Positions 44,108 through 52,546 of a stretch of 64,000 nucleotides of DNA are shown in pieces. The notes beneath the pieces are model-generated. The model saw only the letters and a list, made by a program, of their open reading frames with translations, searched no databases and was not told the origin of the DNA. Both the position numbers and the translations under genes were made by a program. Source of the stretch: REEB76 sp963774895 (GTDB lineage Bacteria > Pseudomonadota > Gammaproteobacteria > Natronospirales > REEB76); assembly GCA_963774895.1 (NCBI GenBank), contig CAVZGN010000002.1, positions 434,001-498,000 on the forward strand, read 5' to 3'. Each line of letters opens with the position of its first letter. The first letter of the stretch is position 1.

Positions 44108-44725
44108 ATGTCTCGACGTACTGCACCACGCACAGATGATTCGCGGTATTTGCTTGCCCATGAGGCCGCCCGTATCTTGGCTGAGGAGGGCGTACAGAAT
44201 TTCCGCTTCGCCAAACGCAAGGCTGCGGAACGTTTGGGGTTTGATGTACGTAGCCTGCATCTGCCCACCAATCTGGAAGTGGAACAAGCCCTGGCCGAAC
44301 ACCAGCGGTTATTTCGTGCTGACTCCCAAGTCGAGCACATACGCCAGCTGCGCGAAATCGCGCGTGAGGCCATGCGCATGCTCAATGGATTCGATGCGCG
44401 CCTGGTGGGGCCGGTACTCGCCGGTACCGCTTCCGATCATGCAATCATTTATCTGCATGTATTCAGCGATGTGCCTGAGCATGTAGCTATTTTCCTCATG
44501 GAAAAACACATCCCCTATGAAGTATCTGCGCGCAAGTTGAAGACTGGCGCCGGCGTGCAGCACGAGTATCCGGTATATCGTTTCGTAGCCGGAAACACAT
44601 CCATCGAACTCACGGTGTTTCGCGTGGATGGCATTCGGGAAGCGCCAGCGAGCCCGTTGGATGGCAAACCAATGCGGCGTGCATCCCTGCGCGAAATGGA
44701 CGCTTTACTGGCTGCCGATGATTAA
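44108..44725 (+). CDS. Conserved hypothetical protein, possibly nucleotidyltransferase-like
   Basis: A 205-residue soluble protein. The N-terminal half is helical and charged (MSRRTAPRTDDSRYLLAHEAARILAEEGV, then FAKRKAAERLG). The C-terminal half, starting VGPVLAGTASDHAIIYLHVFSDVPEHVAIFLMEKHIPYEV, is arranged like a small nucleotidyltransferase-type fold, but I do not see a complete GS-x-D-x-D active site. It follows the PBP1A gene by 43 bp with no terminator between and has its own terminator region downstream. I do not recognise a named function. Confidence 0.75.
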   Translation: MSRRTAPRTDDSRYLLAHEAARILAEEGVQNFRFAKRKAAERLGFDVRSLHLPTNLEVEQALAEHQRLFRADSQVEHIRQLREIAREAMRMLNGFDARLVGPVLAGTASDHAIIYLHVFSDVPEHVAIFLMEKHIPYEVSARKLKTGAGVQHEYPVYRFVAGNTSIELTVFRVDGIREAPASPLDGKPMRRASLREMDALLAADD

Positions 44726-44741
44726 TCTTCACAGCGACAAT

Positions 44742-44766
44742 AAAAAAGCGGCTGATACAGCCGCTT
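44742..44766 (-). terminator. Terminator of citrate synthase gene, possibly bidirectional
   Basis: A perfect 9-bp stem (44746-44754 with 44758-44766) with a 3-nt loop. On the minus strand it is followed by a six-T run, so it terminates gltA, whose stop is 28 bp away. The plus-strand hypothetical gene also ends just before it, so it may serve both. Confidence 0.8.
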
Positions 44767-44793
44767 AATTCTGTACGGGAATTAAAGTCGATA

Positions 44794-46089
44794 TTACTTG
44801 CGTTTACCGATATCCATATAGTCGCGTTTGACGGCGCCCGTATACAGCTGCCGTGGGCGGCCGATCTTCATGTGCGGATCCGAGATCATCTCTTGCCAGT
44901 GCGCCACCCAGCCGACGGTACGGGCAATGGCGAACATCACTGTCATCATGTGCACTGGAATGCCGAGCGCGCGATAGATGATGCCGGAATAGAAATCCAC
45001 ATTCGGATAAAGCTTCTTCTCAATGAAGTACTCGTCTTTCAATGCGATATCTTCAAGGCGCATGGCGAGCTCCAATGTCGGGTCATCGTCGCGTCCTAGT
45101 TTTTCCAGCACTTCATGACATGTAGCACGGATGATTTTGGCGCGCGGATCGTAGTTCTTGTAGACGCGATGGCCAAAACCCATAAGGCGGAATCCGGAAT
45201 TTTTATCCTTGGCGCGGGCGATGGCCTTGTCGATGTTCTTCACATCGCCGATTTCCTTCAGCATATTGAGTACGGCTTCATTAGCGCCACCGTGCGCAGG
45301 CCCCCAAAGTGTCGCGATGCCGGCAGCGATGGCAGCATACGGGTTGGTATTGGAACTGCCGGCCAGACGTACCGTTGAAGTGGATGCGTTCTGCTCGTGG
45401 TCGGCATGCAGGATAAACAATAGGTCCAGAGCTTTTGCAGCGACCGGGTCGACCTTATAAGGTTCAGCCGGCACCGAGAACAACATGTTGAGAAAATTTG
45501 AGCAATAATCCAGGTCATTTTTCGGATATACGAAAGGCTGACCGGTGCCATGTTTGTATACGGCGGCGGACAAGGTCGGCATCTTGGCGATAATGCGATG
45601 CGCGAATACGTCCCGATGTTTCGGGTTATGGATGTCGGTGGAATCATGATAAAAAGCCGACAAGGACCCCACCACAGCGGTCAGCATCGCCATGGGGTGG
45701 GCGTCATAATGGAAACCGCTGAAGAACTGCAGCACTGCCTCGTTGACCATTGAATGGCGGCGTAGTGAATTCCGGAAAACTTCCAACTGTGTCTTGGTAG
45801 GCAGTTCGCCGTACAGCAGCAGATAAGAGACTTCAATGAAGCTGCTGTTCTGCGCCAGCTGCTCCACCGGGTAACCGCGATACAGCAGCACGCCCTTTTC
45901 GCCGTCAATGTAGGTGATCTTGCTCTCGCAGCTGGCGGTGGCCATGAAGCCGGGATCAAAGGTGAAGATACCCAGATCCTTGTTGAGGGCGCTGATATCC
46001 AGCGTGCCGGGGCCAAGGCTACCTTCACGCAGGCTCAGATCAGTAGATTTGCCATTCGGATCAGTGAGTTTGTAGACTTTGTTGTTCAT
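44794..46089 (-). CDS. gltA: Citrate synthase
   Basis: A 431-residue hexameric-type citrate synthase, condensing oxaloacetate and acetyl-CoA. The catalytic residues are in place: WGPAHGGANEAVL and GFGHRVYKNYDPRAK (histidines), and the aspartate in NVDFYSGI. The N-terminal domain (SLGPGTLDISALNKDLGIFTFDPGFMATASCESKITYIDGEKG) is that of the NADH-regulated Gram-negative type. It is monocistronic between a clear promoter and a terminator. Confidence 0.97.
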   Translation of the reverse strand: MNNKVYKLTDPNGKSTDLSLREGSLGPGTLDISALNKDLGIFTFDPGFMATASCESKITYIDGEKGVLLYRGYPVEQLAQNSSFIEVSYLLLYGELPTKTQLEVFRNSLRRHSMVNEAVLQFFSGFHYDAHPMAMLTAVVGSLSAFYHDSTDIHNPKHRDVFAHRIIAKMPTLSAAVYKHGTGQPFVYPKNDLDYCSNFLNMLFSVPAEPYKVDPVAAKALDLLFILHADHEQNASTSTVRLAGSSNTNPYAAIAAGIATLWGPAHGGANEAVLNMLKEIGDVKNIDKAIARAKDKNSGFRLMGFGHRVYKNYDPRAKIIRATCHEVLEKLGRDDDPTLELAMRLEDIALKDEYFIEKKLYPNVDFYSGIIYRALGIPVHMMTVMFAIARTVGWVAHWQEMISDPHMKIGRPRQLYTGAVKRDYMDIGKRK

Positions 46090-46220
46090 ATGGAATCTCC
46101 ATAATCAACTGCCGGATAGGAGCGCGTGGCGCAACTGAGGATGGACGCAGACCCCGTGAAGATCAGCATATGTTGTGGAGGGTACGGGGTTTAGGTGAAC
46201 CGGGATGTCAGCACAAAATA

Positions 46221-46264
46221 ATTATATCACTGCGATCCGCCTGACTGACCTGACCTAAGTCAGG
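46221..46264 (-). promoter_or_regulatory. gltA promoter with an adjacent inverted repeat
   Basis: On the minus strand an extended -10 element TGATATAAT (46221-46229) has a perfect TATAAT hexamer and lies about 130 bp before the gltA ATG. The -35 position is poor. Overlapping and just upstream of it, at 46249-46264, is a perfect 6-bp inverted repeat (CCTGAC, 4-nt spacer, GTCAGG) embedded in repeated TGAC units, placed where an activator or repressor could contact polymerase. The regulator is not identified. Confidence 0.6.
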
Positions 46265-46347
46265 AAATTAGCTGAATTCCATGATCGTCATGTGAATAGC
46301 ATGCAGGCGGGTGCCGCGGCGCCGGATCTCGCCGGTAAATAGCGCGG

Positions 46348-46557
46348 CTAGGCGGACTTACGCGCGTATTTTTTACGGTATTTGTCCACCCGTCCGGCGG
46401 TGTCCACGATTTTCTGTTTGCCTGTGAAAAACGGATGGCAACTGGAACACACTTCCACATGCAGGTCCCGGCCCAAGGTGGAGCGTGTGGCGAAGCTGTT
46501 GCCACAACTGCAGGTCACGGTGATTTGCTTGTATTCAGGATGAATGCCGGATTTCAT
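46348..46557 (-). CDS. rpmE: 50S ribosomal protein L31
   Basis: A 69-residue ribosomal protein. ATG 46557 (MKSGIHPEYKQITVTCSCG) is the family start, although the frame opens further up. It is the zinc-binding C+ form: C16, C18, C37 and C40, the same positions as E. coli L31. A 6-bp inverted repeat (GGGCGC...GCGCCC, 46594-46613) lies about 40 bp upstream; in E. coli L31 controls its own mRNA leader, so this hairpin may be relevant, but that is inference. Confidence 0.96.
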   Translation of the reverse strand: MKSGIHPEYKQITVTCSCGNSFATRSTLGRDLHVEVCSSCHPFFTGKQKIVDTAGRVDKYRKKYARKSA

Positions 46558-46587
46558 GAAAGCCTCTGATACCAGATGATAAGTCAC

Positions 46588-47211
46588 TTTGAAGGGCGCG
46601 CATGATAGCGCCCGCCCGGGTGTGCAGCAAGCCTGGGATGCTGGATACGTTCGGCGTGTTCCCGCTCACAGGCAATGGCTTAGTGTCCAAATATAATCCG
46701 GCGTCTTATGCAGGGCTTTTAACTAACTGATCAAAATGAATAAAATCGCTTGTCCACAAAAGCAGTGGATAAGTCTGTGGATTAAACCGCGCGCACACAG
46801 CTCTTTGCTTATCCGAGCAGGACATGCGTCAAAACGGTTAAATCTTGTTCAAATGATAAAATACTTGAAAATCAATAAGTTAAGAGAAGAATGGTTTTGT
46901 GCACGCAAAACATGTTGATGGGTTCCACGGCTCACATGCTGGCCAAGCTGATGTGCATAACCTCTTGTTCGTAGCTGAAAATTCGATTACATCGCCGATA
47001 ATTTCTCGATCGCAGGGAACGTCGCCAATCGCTCCAATCGCACCCATCTAGATTGCCCTTCGTTGTTATGGGCTATAGGTATCTCCTGATCTTCCGGGGT
47101 TATCAGGCCTTCAGCGTGAGGGTATCCGGGCAGGTCACTCCATCCACTCTGCGCCAACGCACCCTTGTACCCTTAGCGGCAAGCAGCGGCGAAAGGCGTT
47201 TTGCAAACGGG
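46588..47211. other. Long intergenic region with DnaA-box-like 9-mers
   Basis: About 620 bp between divergent-side rpmE and the end of hemW with no convincing gene. Its left part holds the rpmE leader and a TATAAT at 46692-46697 on the plus strand. The centre (46750-46960) has several near-matches to the DnaA box TTATCCACA and an AT-rich tract at about 46830-46890. The right part (46960-47211) is of ordinary composition; frames there, such as 47053-47274 plus, give no recognisable product. No rRNA, tRNA or known small RNA was identified. Confidence 0.6.
46750..46784. other. Cluster of three DnaA-box-like 9-mers
   Basis: Three 9-mers, each one base from TTATCCACA, within 35 bp: TTGTCCACA (46750-46758, plus), TTATCCACT (46764-46772, minus) and TAATCCACA (46776-46784, minus). 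A fourth, TTATGCACA, lies at 46952-46960 (minus), and a poorer TTATCCGAG at 46809-46817. An AT-rich tract follows. Such clusters mark replication origins or DnaA-binding control sites; no dnaA, dnaN or mnmG gene is in the window. Confidence 0.5.
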
Positions 47212-48414
47212 CTATTGAGTATGCTGGCTATCGGGGCGGCTGTCTGCAGCGGGCAGGCAGGGCGTTTCGGGTAAAAATCGTGCCTGCAAATCGTTGAGGA
47301 ATGTGTAGCCAGTGGCGGTCGGTCGCCAACGACCATCAGTCAGATGCATGAGTTTCGAGGCTTGAGCCTGTTCCAGGGCGGATTGCACCTGCGCATAGGC
47401 TAATGCCGTGGTCGACTCAAAATCTGAGCGGCTGAACCCCTCCATCAAACGCAAGCGATTTAGCATGAATTCGAATATCCGATCCGCCGCATTTATCTCA
47501 GCGATGCCGCCGATGCACTCATCAGTGCCCGCCGCACGCAAGTAAGCCGCGGGTTGCCTTACTTTCCACATTCGCACGATGCGGCCGTGTTGCAGATCGC
47601 TTAATTTACTGTGGGCGCCTGCGCCGATTCCCAGATAATCACCATAACGCCAATAGTTCAGATTGTGACTGCATTGTTGGTTATTGCGCGCATAGGCGGA
47701 GATCTCATATTGGTCAAAGCCCTGGTTACGGAGCAGTGCCTGGCAGCTCTGCTGCATTTGCCAGATGCTATCGTCGTCAGGCAGTACAGGTGGATGCGCA
47801 TGGAAAAGCGTATTAGGTTCAAGCGTGAGCTGGTAATGGGAAATATGCGCCGGTTCGAGAGAGATAGCGCTTTTGATATCCGCCATGGCTTGTTCCACAG
47901 ACTGTTGCGGTAAGCCGTACATGAGATCCAAATTGAAGTTCTCCAAGCCCGCGGCGTAGGCCTGTTCGGCGGCATATACCGCTTCTTCGGTAGAGTGGAT
48001 GCGGCCCAATGTCTGCAGATGTTGCGCGTTGAAACTTTGCACTCCGATGGACAGACGTGTCACGCCTGCACTCCGGTATTCAGAGAAACTTCCATGTTCC
48101 ACGCTTCCGGGATTGGCTTCCAATGTGATTTCCGCGTCAGCAATCAAAGGCAAGTGGCGCCGAGCTCCGTCCAGGATGCTGGCGATGGTTTCCGGTCTGA
48201 ACAAACTGGGGGTACCGCCACCGAAGAAAACCGACTGCAGATGCCGCCCACAGACTCTCGGAAGATCCTGCTGCAGATCGCGCAGCAGTGCTTCCGCATA
48301 TTCTTTTTCAGGCAGCTTGCCATTGACAGCGTGGGAATTGAAATCGCAATACGGGCACTTGCGTACACACCATGGCAGGTGCACATAAAGCGAGAGCGGC
48401 GGAATCGAAAGCAT
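47212..48414 (-). CDS. hemW: Radical SAM haem chaperone HemW
   Basis: A 400-residue radical SAM protein formerly annotated as oxygen-independent coproporphyrinogen oxidase. The iron-sulfur motif is C16-x3-C20-x2-C23 followed by D-F, the HemW form lacking the fourth cysteine of true HemN. It also has VFFGGGTPSLF, the SAM-binding EANPGSVE and RLSIGVQSFNAQHLQTLGR, and the C-terminal HemN_C domain (EFMLNRLRLMEGFSRSDFE). It carries haem for insertion into respiratory proteins. It follows rdgB by 12 bp. Confidence 0.95.
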   Translation of the reverse strand: MLSIPPLSLYVHLPWCVRKCPYCDFNSHAVNGKLPEKEYAEALLRDLQQDLPRVCGRHLQSVFFGGGTPSLFRPETIASILDGARRHLPLIADAEITLEANPGSVEHGSFSEYRSAGVTRLSIGVQSFNAQHLQTLGRIHSTEEAVYAAEQAYAAGLENFNLDLMYGLPQQSVEQAMADIKSAISLEPAHISHYQLTLEPNTLFHAHPPVLPDDDSIWQMQQSCQALLRNQGFDQYEISAYARNNQQCSHNLNYWRYGDYLGIGAGAHSKLSDLQHGRIVRMWKVRQPAAYLRAAGTDECIGGIAEINAADRIFEFMLNRLRLMEGFSRSDFESTTALAYAQVQSALEQAQASKLMHLTDGRWRPTATGYTFLNDLQARFLPETPCLPAADSRPDSQHTQ

Positions 48415-48426
48415 GTATCAGCAGAA

Positions 48427-49026
48427 TCAGTAATCCAGCTTGACGAGTTCTTGCACCAGCTTGCGTATAGCCTGCCCACGATGGCTCAGGCGGTTCTTTT
48501 CTTCTGGTGTGAGTTCGGCTGAGGATCTGTTTTTTTCAGGCACTAGGAACACCGGATCATAGCCAAAACCGTTGTTGCCACGGGCTACATCCAGGATTGA
48601 TCCTTCCCATACGCCCTCACAGATTATCGGTATCGGATCATCCGCTTGACGCACGTAAGCCATGCTGCAACGGAAGCGCGCTGTGCGCTTGTCCGCGGAT
48701 ACGGTGCGCAGTTCCTTAAGGAGTTTCTCCAGATTGTCGGCATCGCTGGCGCCGATTCCGGCATAGCGGGCTGAATGAATTCCGGGAGCACCATCAAGTG
48801 CATCCACTTCCAGACCGGAATCATCGGCGATGGCAGGCAGACCTGTCTGGCGGGCGGCATTGCGGCCTTTGAGTAGCGCATTTTCCTGAAAACTCGTCCC
48901 GCTTTCTTCTATCTCACGCACCCCCAAGGTGCTTTGCGAGAGCACTTGGATGCCAGTGTCCGCCAGCATCGTTTGCAGTTCGTGCAGCTTGCCAGCATTG
49001 GCGGTGGCCAGCACCAGCTTGTTCAT
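48427..49026 (-). CDS. rdgB: dITP/XTP pyrophosphatase (RdgB/HAM1)
   Basis: A 199-residue house-cleaning nucleotidase that hydrolyses XTP, ITP and dITP to monophosphates. Start motif LVLATANAGKLHELQ, AIADDSGLEVDALDGAPGIHSARYAG with the catalytic aspartate, and the C-terminal GNNGFGYDPVFLVPEKN with SHRGQAIRKL are all standard. Its start overlaps the end of rph by 4 bp. Confidence 0.97.
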   Translation of the reverse strand: MNKLVLATANAGKLHELQTMLADTGIQVLSQSTLGVREIEESGTSFQENALLKGRNAARQTGLPAIADDSGLEVDALDGAPGIHSARYAGIGASDADNLEKLLKELRTVSADKRTARFRCSMAYVRQADDPIPIICEGVWEGSILDVARGNNGFGYDPVFLVPEKNRSSAELTPEEKNRLSHRGQAIRKLVQELVKLDY

Positions 49027-49739
49027 GGTGCCAGCGCTTCGGATTGCGCATTGATGAGCGCGCGGATGCCATCACCGGCAAGCGTCAGCAGCTGCTCCAG
49101 CTGCTCACGCCGGAAGGCCTGACTTTCCGCCGTTCCTTGGATCTCCACGAACTCGCCGGCCGTGTTCATGACCACATTCATGTCGGTTTCCGCCTGGGAA
49201 TCTTCCGCATAATCCAGATCCAGCAGCGCTTCACCCTTGACGATGCCCGTGGATACCGCTGCGACTGCGCCGCGCAGCGGCTGCTTTTTCACCAGCCCGC
49301 TTTCCTGAAGTACACGCACGGCATCCACCAGTGCCACATAGCTGCCGGTGATGGCTACAGTGCGCGTACCGCCATCCGCCTGCAGCACATCACAATCGAG
49401 TATCAGGGTGCGTTCGCCGAGGGCCTGCAAGTCCACCACCGTCCGCAATGCGCGGCCGATGAGGCGCTGGATTTCCAGGGTGCGCCCCGCCTGTTTGCCG
49501 CGCGCGGCCTCGCGTTCGGTGCGCATGTGGGTGGCGCGCGGCAGCATGCTGTATTCAGCCGTCAACCAGCCTTTGCCGGCGCCCTTCAGGAATGCTGGTA
49601 CCCGCTCCTCCACGCTCACGGTGCACAGCACGCGAGTATCACCGAAGCTGGCCAGCACCGAGCCTTCCGCGTGGCGGGTGTAGTTGCGGGTCAATGTGAC
49701 CGGGCGTAATTGGTTAAAAGCACGACCATGACTGCGCAT
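49023..49739 (-). CDS. rph: Ribonuclease PH
   Basis: A 238-residue phosphorolytic 3'-5' exoribonuclease that trims tRNA 3' ends. The family start R-x-F-N-Q-L-R-P-V is present, followed by GWLTAEYSMLPRATHMRTEREAARGKQAGRTLEIQRLIGRALR, DCDVLQADGGTRTVAITGSYVAL and EDSQAETDMNVVM. Length is full, unlike the frameshifted rph of E. coli K-12. It is first in rph-rdgB-hemW. Confidence 0.97.
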   Translation of the reverse strand: MRSHGRAFNQLRPVTLTRNYTRHAEGSVLASFGDTRVLCTVSVEERVPAFLKGAGKGWLTAEYSMLPRATHMRTEREAARGKQAGRTLEIQRLIGRALRTVVDLQALGERTLILDCDVLQADGGTRTVAITGSYVALVDAVRVLQESGLVKKQPLRGAVAAVSTGIVKGEALLDLDYAEDSQAETDMNVVMNTAGEFVEIQGTAESQAFRREQLEQLLTLAGDGIRALINAQSEALAP

Positions 49740-49837
49740 ACAGGAACTCCGAACATAATCTATGAAATTAATTATTTATCCGCGTGCAAAACGCAGCCCG
49801 TAGCATGCACGTTGAGACGCACAGCACATGAAATTAA

Positions 49838-50575
49838 TCAGCCCGGCCAACGTATTGCAGCAGCAGTGATGTTGTCGCTTGTGGGCGTGGCGCGCAATTC
49901 GGCTTCCAAGGCCAAAGCCTCCAGGCTGGCTTGTAGTTCCAGTTGTCCGCCCAATGCCTGGGCCATCTGCGCATCGGTAAGTTCTGCCCAGAAACCATCA
50001 GTACATAACACCACCACATCGCCCGCCAGCAACGGATGTGGATCTGATATATCGATGGTTGGAAGTTCCGATTCCCCGCCTAGGCACTGATCCACAAAAT
50101 TTCGCAGTGGATGCATCGATAGATCGGAATCCATGAGTAACCCCTGTTGTGCAAGGATCTCTACCGCGCTGTGATCCCGGGTGCGCGCCAGTACCCGATG
50201 GTCACGAATGAAATACACCCGGCTATCGCCTACATGTGCCCAACGGACCAACCCGGCGGTGATCAAGCAGACAGTGATGGTGGTGCGGGGACGGAGATCC
50301 GGATCGAGTTCCGCGCCCAAGGCAACCACCGCCCGATGTGCGGCCACGATGCTGCTGCGCAGAAATTCGGTCGGTTCGATGATCGCACCTGCCTCCTGAA
50401 ACGCTTTCATCAGCGTTTCCACGGCGGTTTCAGCGGCGAGATCACCGCCGACATGGCCGCCCATGCCATCCGCTACGATCAGCAAGGTGTGTTTACCGGA
50501 CGTCGCGATACGGGCGCGGTCCTGGTTCTCACTGCGATTACCCAGGCGCGAGACCTGGGCGGTTTCAATCTTCAC
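49838..50575 (-). CDS. PP2C-family serine/threonine phosphatase
   Basis: A metal-dependent protein phosphatase of about 245 residues. PP2C motifs in order: SRLGNRSENQDRARI, LLIVADGMGGHVGGDLAAETAV with the metal-binding aspartate, RWAHVGDSRVYFIRD, TRDHSAVE and VVLCTDGFWAELTDAQM, ending with DNITAAAIRW. GTG 50575 (VKIETAQVSRLG) is the usual start of this family with AGGG 7 bp upstream; the frame continues to GTG 50647, which would leave only 27 bp to the divergent yicC start. The partner kinase is not in the window. Confidence 0.88.
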   Translation of the reverse strand: MKIETAQVSRLGNRSENQDRARIATSGKHTLLIVADGMGGHVGGDLAAETAVETLMKAFQEAGAIIEPTEFLRSSIVAAHRAVVALGAELDPDLRPRTTITVCLITAGLVRWAHVGDSRVYFIRDHRVLARTRDHSAVEILAQQGLLMDSDLSMHPLRNFVDQCLGGESELPTIDISDPHPLLAGDVVVLCTDGFWAELTDAQMAQALGGQLELQASLEALALEAELRATPTSDNITAAAIRWPG

Positions 50576-50674
50576 TGTAGGACCCTGCTGGGTGGGCTGG
50601 CTATCGGCTGGCTGGGCATTTAGCTTACCATTTTGTTTTGCCGCCACGGCGCTCCACCGGGAAGGTTCCTAAAT

Positions 50675-51541
50675 ATGATTCGCAGCATGACGGGTTTTGC
50701 ACGCGGCGAAACCCGCAGTCAATCGGGCAACCTCACCTGGGAACTGCGTTCCGTCAACCATCGCTATCTGGACGTCAGTCTGCGCCTGCCGGAAGACCTG
50801 CGCGCCCTCGAGCCGGATTGCCGTGAGCACATCGCCGGGGTCTTGCGCCGCGGCAAGGTCGACTGCCAGTTGCGGTTTGAAGCAGCGGCCGGAGCCGGGA
50901 CGGCGCTTGAAGTAGATGAACAGCGTGCCCGCGCAGTGGCCGAGGCCGCTGCGCGCATGAACACATTTCTGAGTCAGCCGTCTCCCATCAATGGCCTCGA
51001 CCTGCTGCGGTGGCCGGGAGTAGTTTGTGAACCACATCCCGACGTCCAGCAGGTAAGTGCGGACGCATTGAAACTGCTGGATGAGGTGATCGAGAAACTG
51101 ACCAGCATGCGCATGAATGAAGGCCAGCGTATCGCTGTTCTGCTCAGTGAACGCGCGCGAATGATCAAGGCTATAGTAACTGAGATACGCAAACATAGCG
51201 GCGTGGTCCGCGATCAGTTGCATGCCAAGCTGCGGGTGCGCTTCGATGAGTTGAAGCTCAGCGTGGATGCGAGCCGTCTTGAACAGGAATTAGTACTGCT
51301 GTTGCAACGTCTGGATATTTCCGAGGAACTGGACCGGCTCGACAGTCATCTGACCGAGTTCTCAAACAGCCTCAAAGGCGGTGAGGCCGTAGGCCGGCGC
51401 CTGGATTTTCTCATGCAGGAATTCAACCGTGAGGCCAACACCCTCGGTTCCAAATGCCAGGATGCCGCGGTCACCAAACAGGTTGTGGAATTGAAAGTGC
51501 TGATCGAACAGATGCGCGAACAGGTACAGAACATTGAATAA
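50675..51541 (+). CDS. yicC: YicC family endoribonuclease
   Basis: A 288-residue protein of the YicC/YloC family. The start MIRSMTGFARGETRSQSGNLTWELRSVNHRYLDVSLRLPEDL and the end LRSK/GSKCQDAAVTKQVVELKVLIEQMREQVQNIE are the two conserved family domains. Members are endoribonucleases; E. coli YicC cleaves the small RNA RyhB. ATG 50675 has GGAAGG about 9 bp upstream. It overlaps the start of gmk by 8 bp, the usual yicC-gmk pair. Confidence 0.93.
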   Translation: MIRSMTGFARGETRSQSGNLTWELRSVNHRYLDVSLRLPEDLRALEPDCREHIAGVLRRGKVDCQLRFEAAAGAGTALEVDEQRARAVAEAAARMNTFLSQPSPINGLDLLRWPGVVCEPHPDVQQVSADALKLLDEVIEKLTSMRMNEGQRIAVLLSERARMIKAIVTEIRKHSGVVRDQLHAKLRVRFDELKLSVDASRLEQELVLLLQRLDISEELDRLDSHLTEFSNSLKGGEAVGRRLDFLMQEFNREANTLGSKCQDAAVTKQVVELKVLIEQMREQVQNIE

Positions 51542-52196
51542 TTCATCCGCGGCCCGGCGTGGCCGGCTGTTTCTGATCACAGCGCCATCCGGCGCCGGCA
51601 AAACCAGTTTGGTGCGGGCCCTGCTCGAACGGCACCCGGATTTGCGGTTTTCGATCTCCTATACCACCCGCTCGCGGCGCCCGAACGAATCCGATGGCCA
51701 CGATTATCATTTCGTGAGCCAGGCGGAATTCGACCGCATGGTTAAGGCCGGTGAATTCCTGGAGCACGCAACAGTATTCGATAATCATTACGGCACCGCA
51801 CGCCGCAGCGTGGAAGCGGAATTGAGCCAGGGCCATGATTTACTGTTGGAGATTGACTGGCAGGGCGCACAGCAGGTGCGGCGTGCCCTGCCTGAGGCCG
51901 TGAGCGTGTTCATACTGCCGCCCTCGCTGGACGAACTCAGGCGCCGCCTGCAAAAACGCGCCGAAGAAGAACGCCGCAAGCTGGTGGGGCCCGAACATGC
52001 GGCCACCGAGACTGAGAGGCGCTTCCGCGAGGCGGTAACCGACATCTCCCACTGGCGGGAGTTCGATTACGTCGTGGTGAATGATGCTTTTGAACGCACC
52101 CTGGCGGCCCTCGGCGAGGTGCTCACCGGCCGGGGCGAGGCCAGCCGCGCTAGCCGCAAGCAGCTGCAACCATTGGTAGCCGCGCTCTTGGCGTAA
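51534..52196 (+). CDS. gmk: Guanylate kinase
   Basis: A 220-residue kinase converting GMP to GDP. P-loop APSGAGKTS at residues 17-25, SISYTTRSRRPNESDGHDYHFVS with the GMP-binding residues, and LLEIDWQGAQQVR. The start TTG 51534 overlaps the end of yicC; no ATG fits ahead of the P-loop. It is the second gene of yicC-gmk-rpoZ-spoT. Confidence 0.96.
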   Translation: MNNSSAARRGRLFLITAPSGAGKTSLVRALLERHPDLRFSISYTTRSRRPNESDGHDYHFVSQAEFDRMVKAGEFLEHATVFDNHYGTARRSVEAELSQGHDLLLEIDWQGAQQVRRALPEAVSVFILPPSLDELRRRLQKRAEEERRKLVGPEHAATETERRFREAVTDISHWREFDYVVVNDAFERTLAALGEVLTGRGEASRASRKQLQPLVAALLA

Positions 52197-52261
52197 ACCG
52201 GTGCCCTCAGGTAAACTCGAAGATACTGATTTTATTAAATTTTTTAATACCGGAGTACCTG

Positions 52262-52531
52262 ATGGCGCGCGTCACCGTGGAAGACTGTCTCGAGAACGTC
52301 GATAACCTGTTCCAACTGGTTTTGGTAGCCACCAAACGGGCCCGCCAGCTGGCCCGTGGCGTGGAACCTACGCTGCCTTGGGAAAACGACAAGCCCACGG
52401 TATTGGCCCTGCGCGAGGTTGCCGCTGGCAACGTCGGCCCCGCCATCCTCAACCAGGTGGAACCGCCGGTGGTCGAGGAGCCGGTGGAGCAGCAGCCGGT
52501 GGTGATCATGGATGCGGAGGATCCGCTCTAA
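52262..52531 (+). CDS. rpoZ: RNA polymerase omega subunit
   Basis: An 89-residue omega subunit that helps assemble RNA polymerase and contributes to a ppGpp site. The conserved start MARVTVEDCLENVDNLFQLVLVATKRARQLARG and NDKPTVLALREVAAGNV are present; the C-terminal tail is acidic. GGAG lies 8 bp upstream. spoT starts 15 bp after the stop. Confidence 0.96.
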   Translation: MARVTVEDCLENVDNLFQLVLVATKRARQLARGVEPTLPWENDKPTVLALREVAAGNVGPAILNQVEPPVVEEPVEQQPVVIMDAEDPL

Positions 52532-52546
52532 ACTGCGTTCATTCCC

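Noticed and set aside
46736..47274. Short plus-strand frames (46736-46918 and 47053-47274) in the gap between rpmE and hemW
   Set aside because: No homology that I can recognise and no ribosome-binding sites; the first is AT-rich sequence containing the DnaA-box-like sites.
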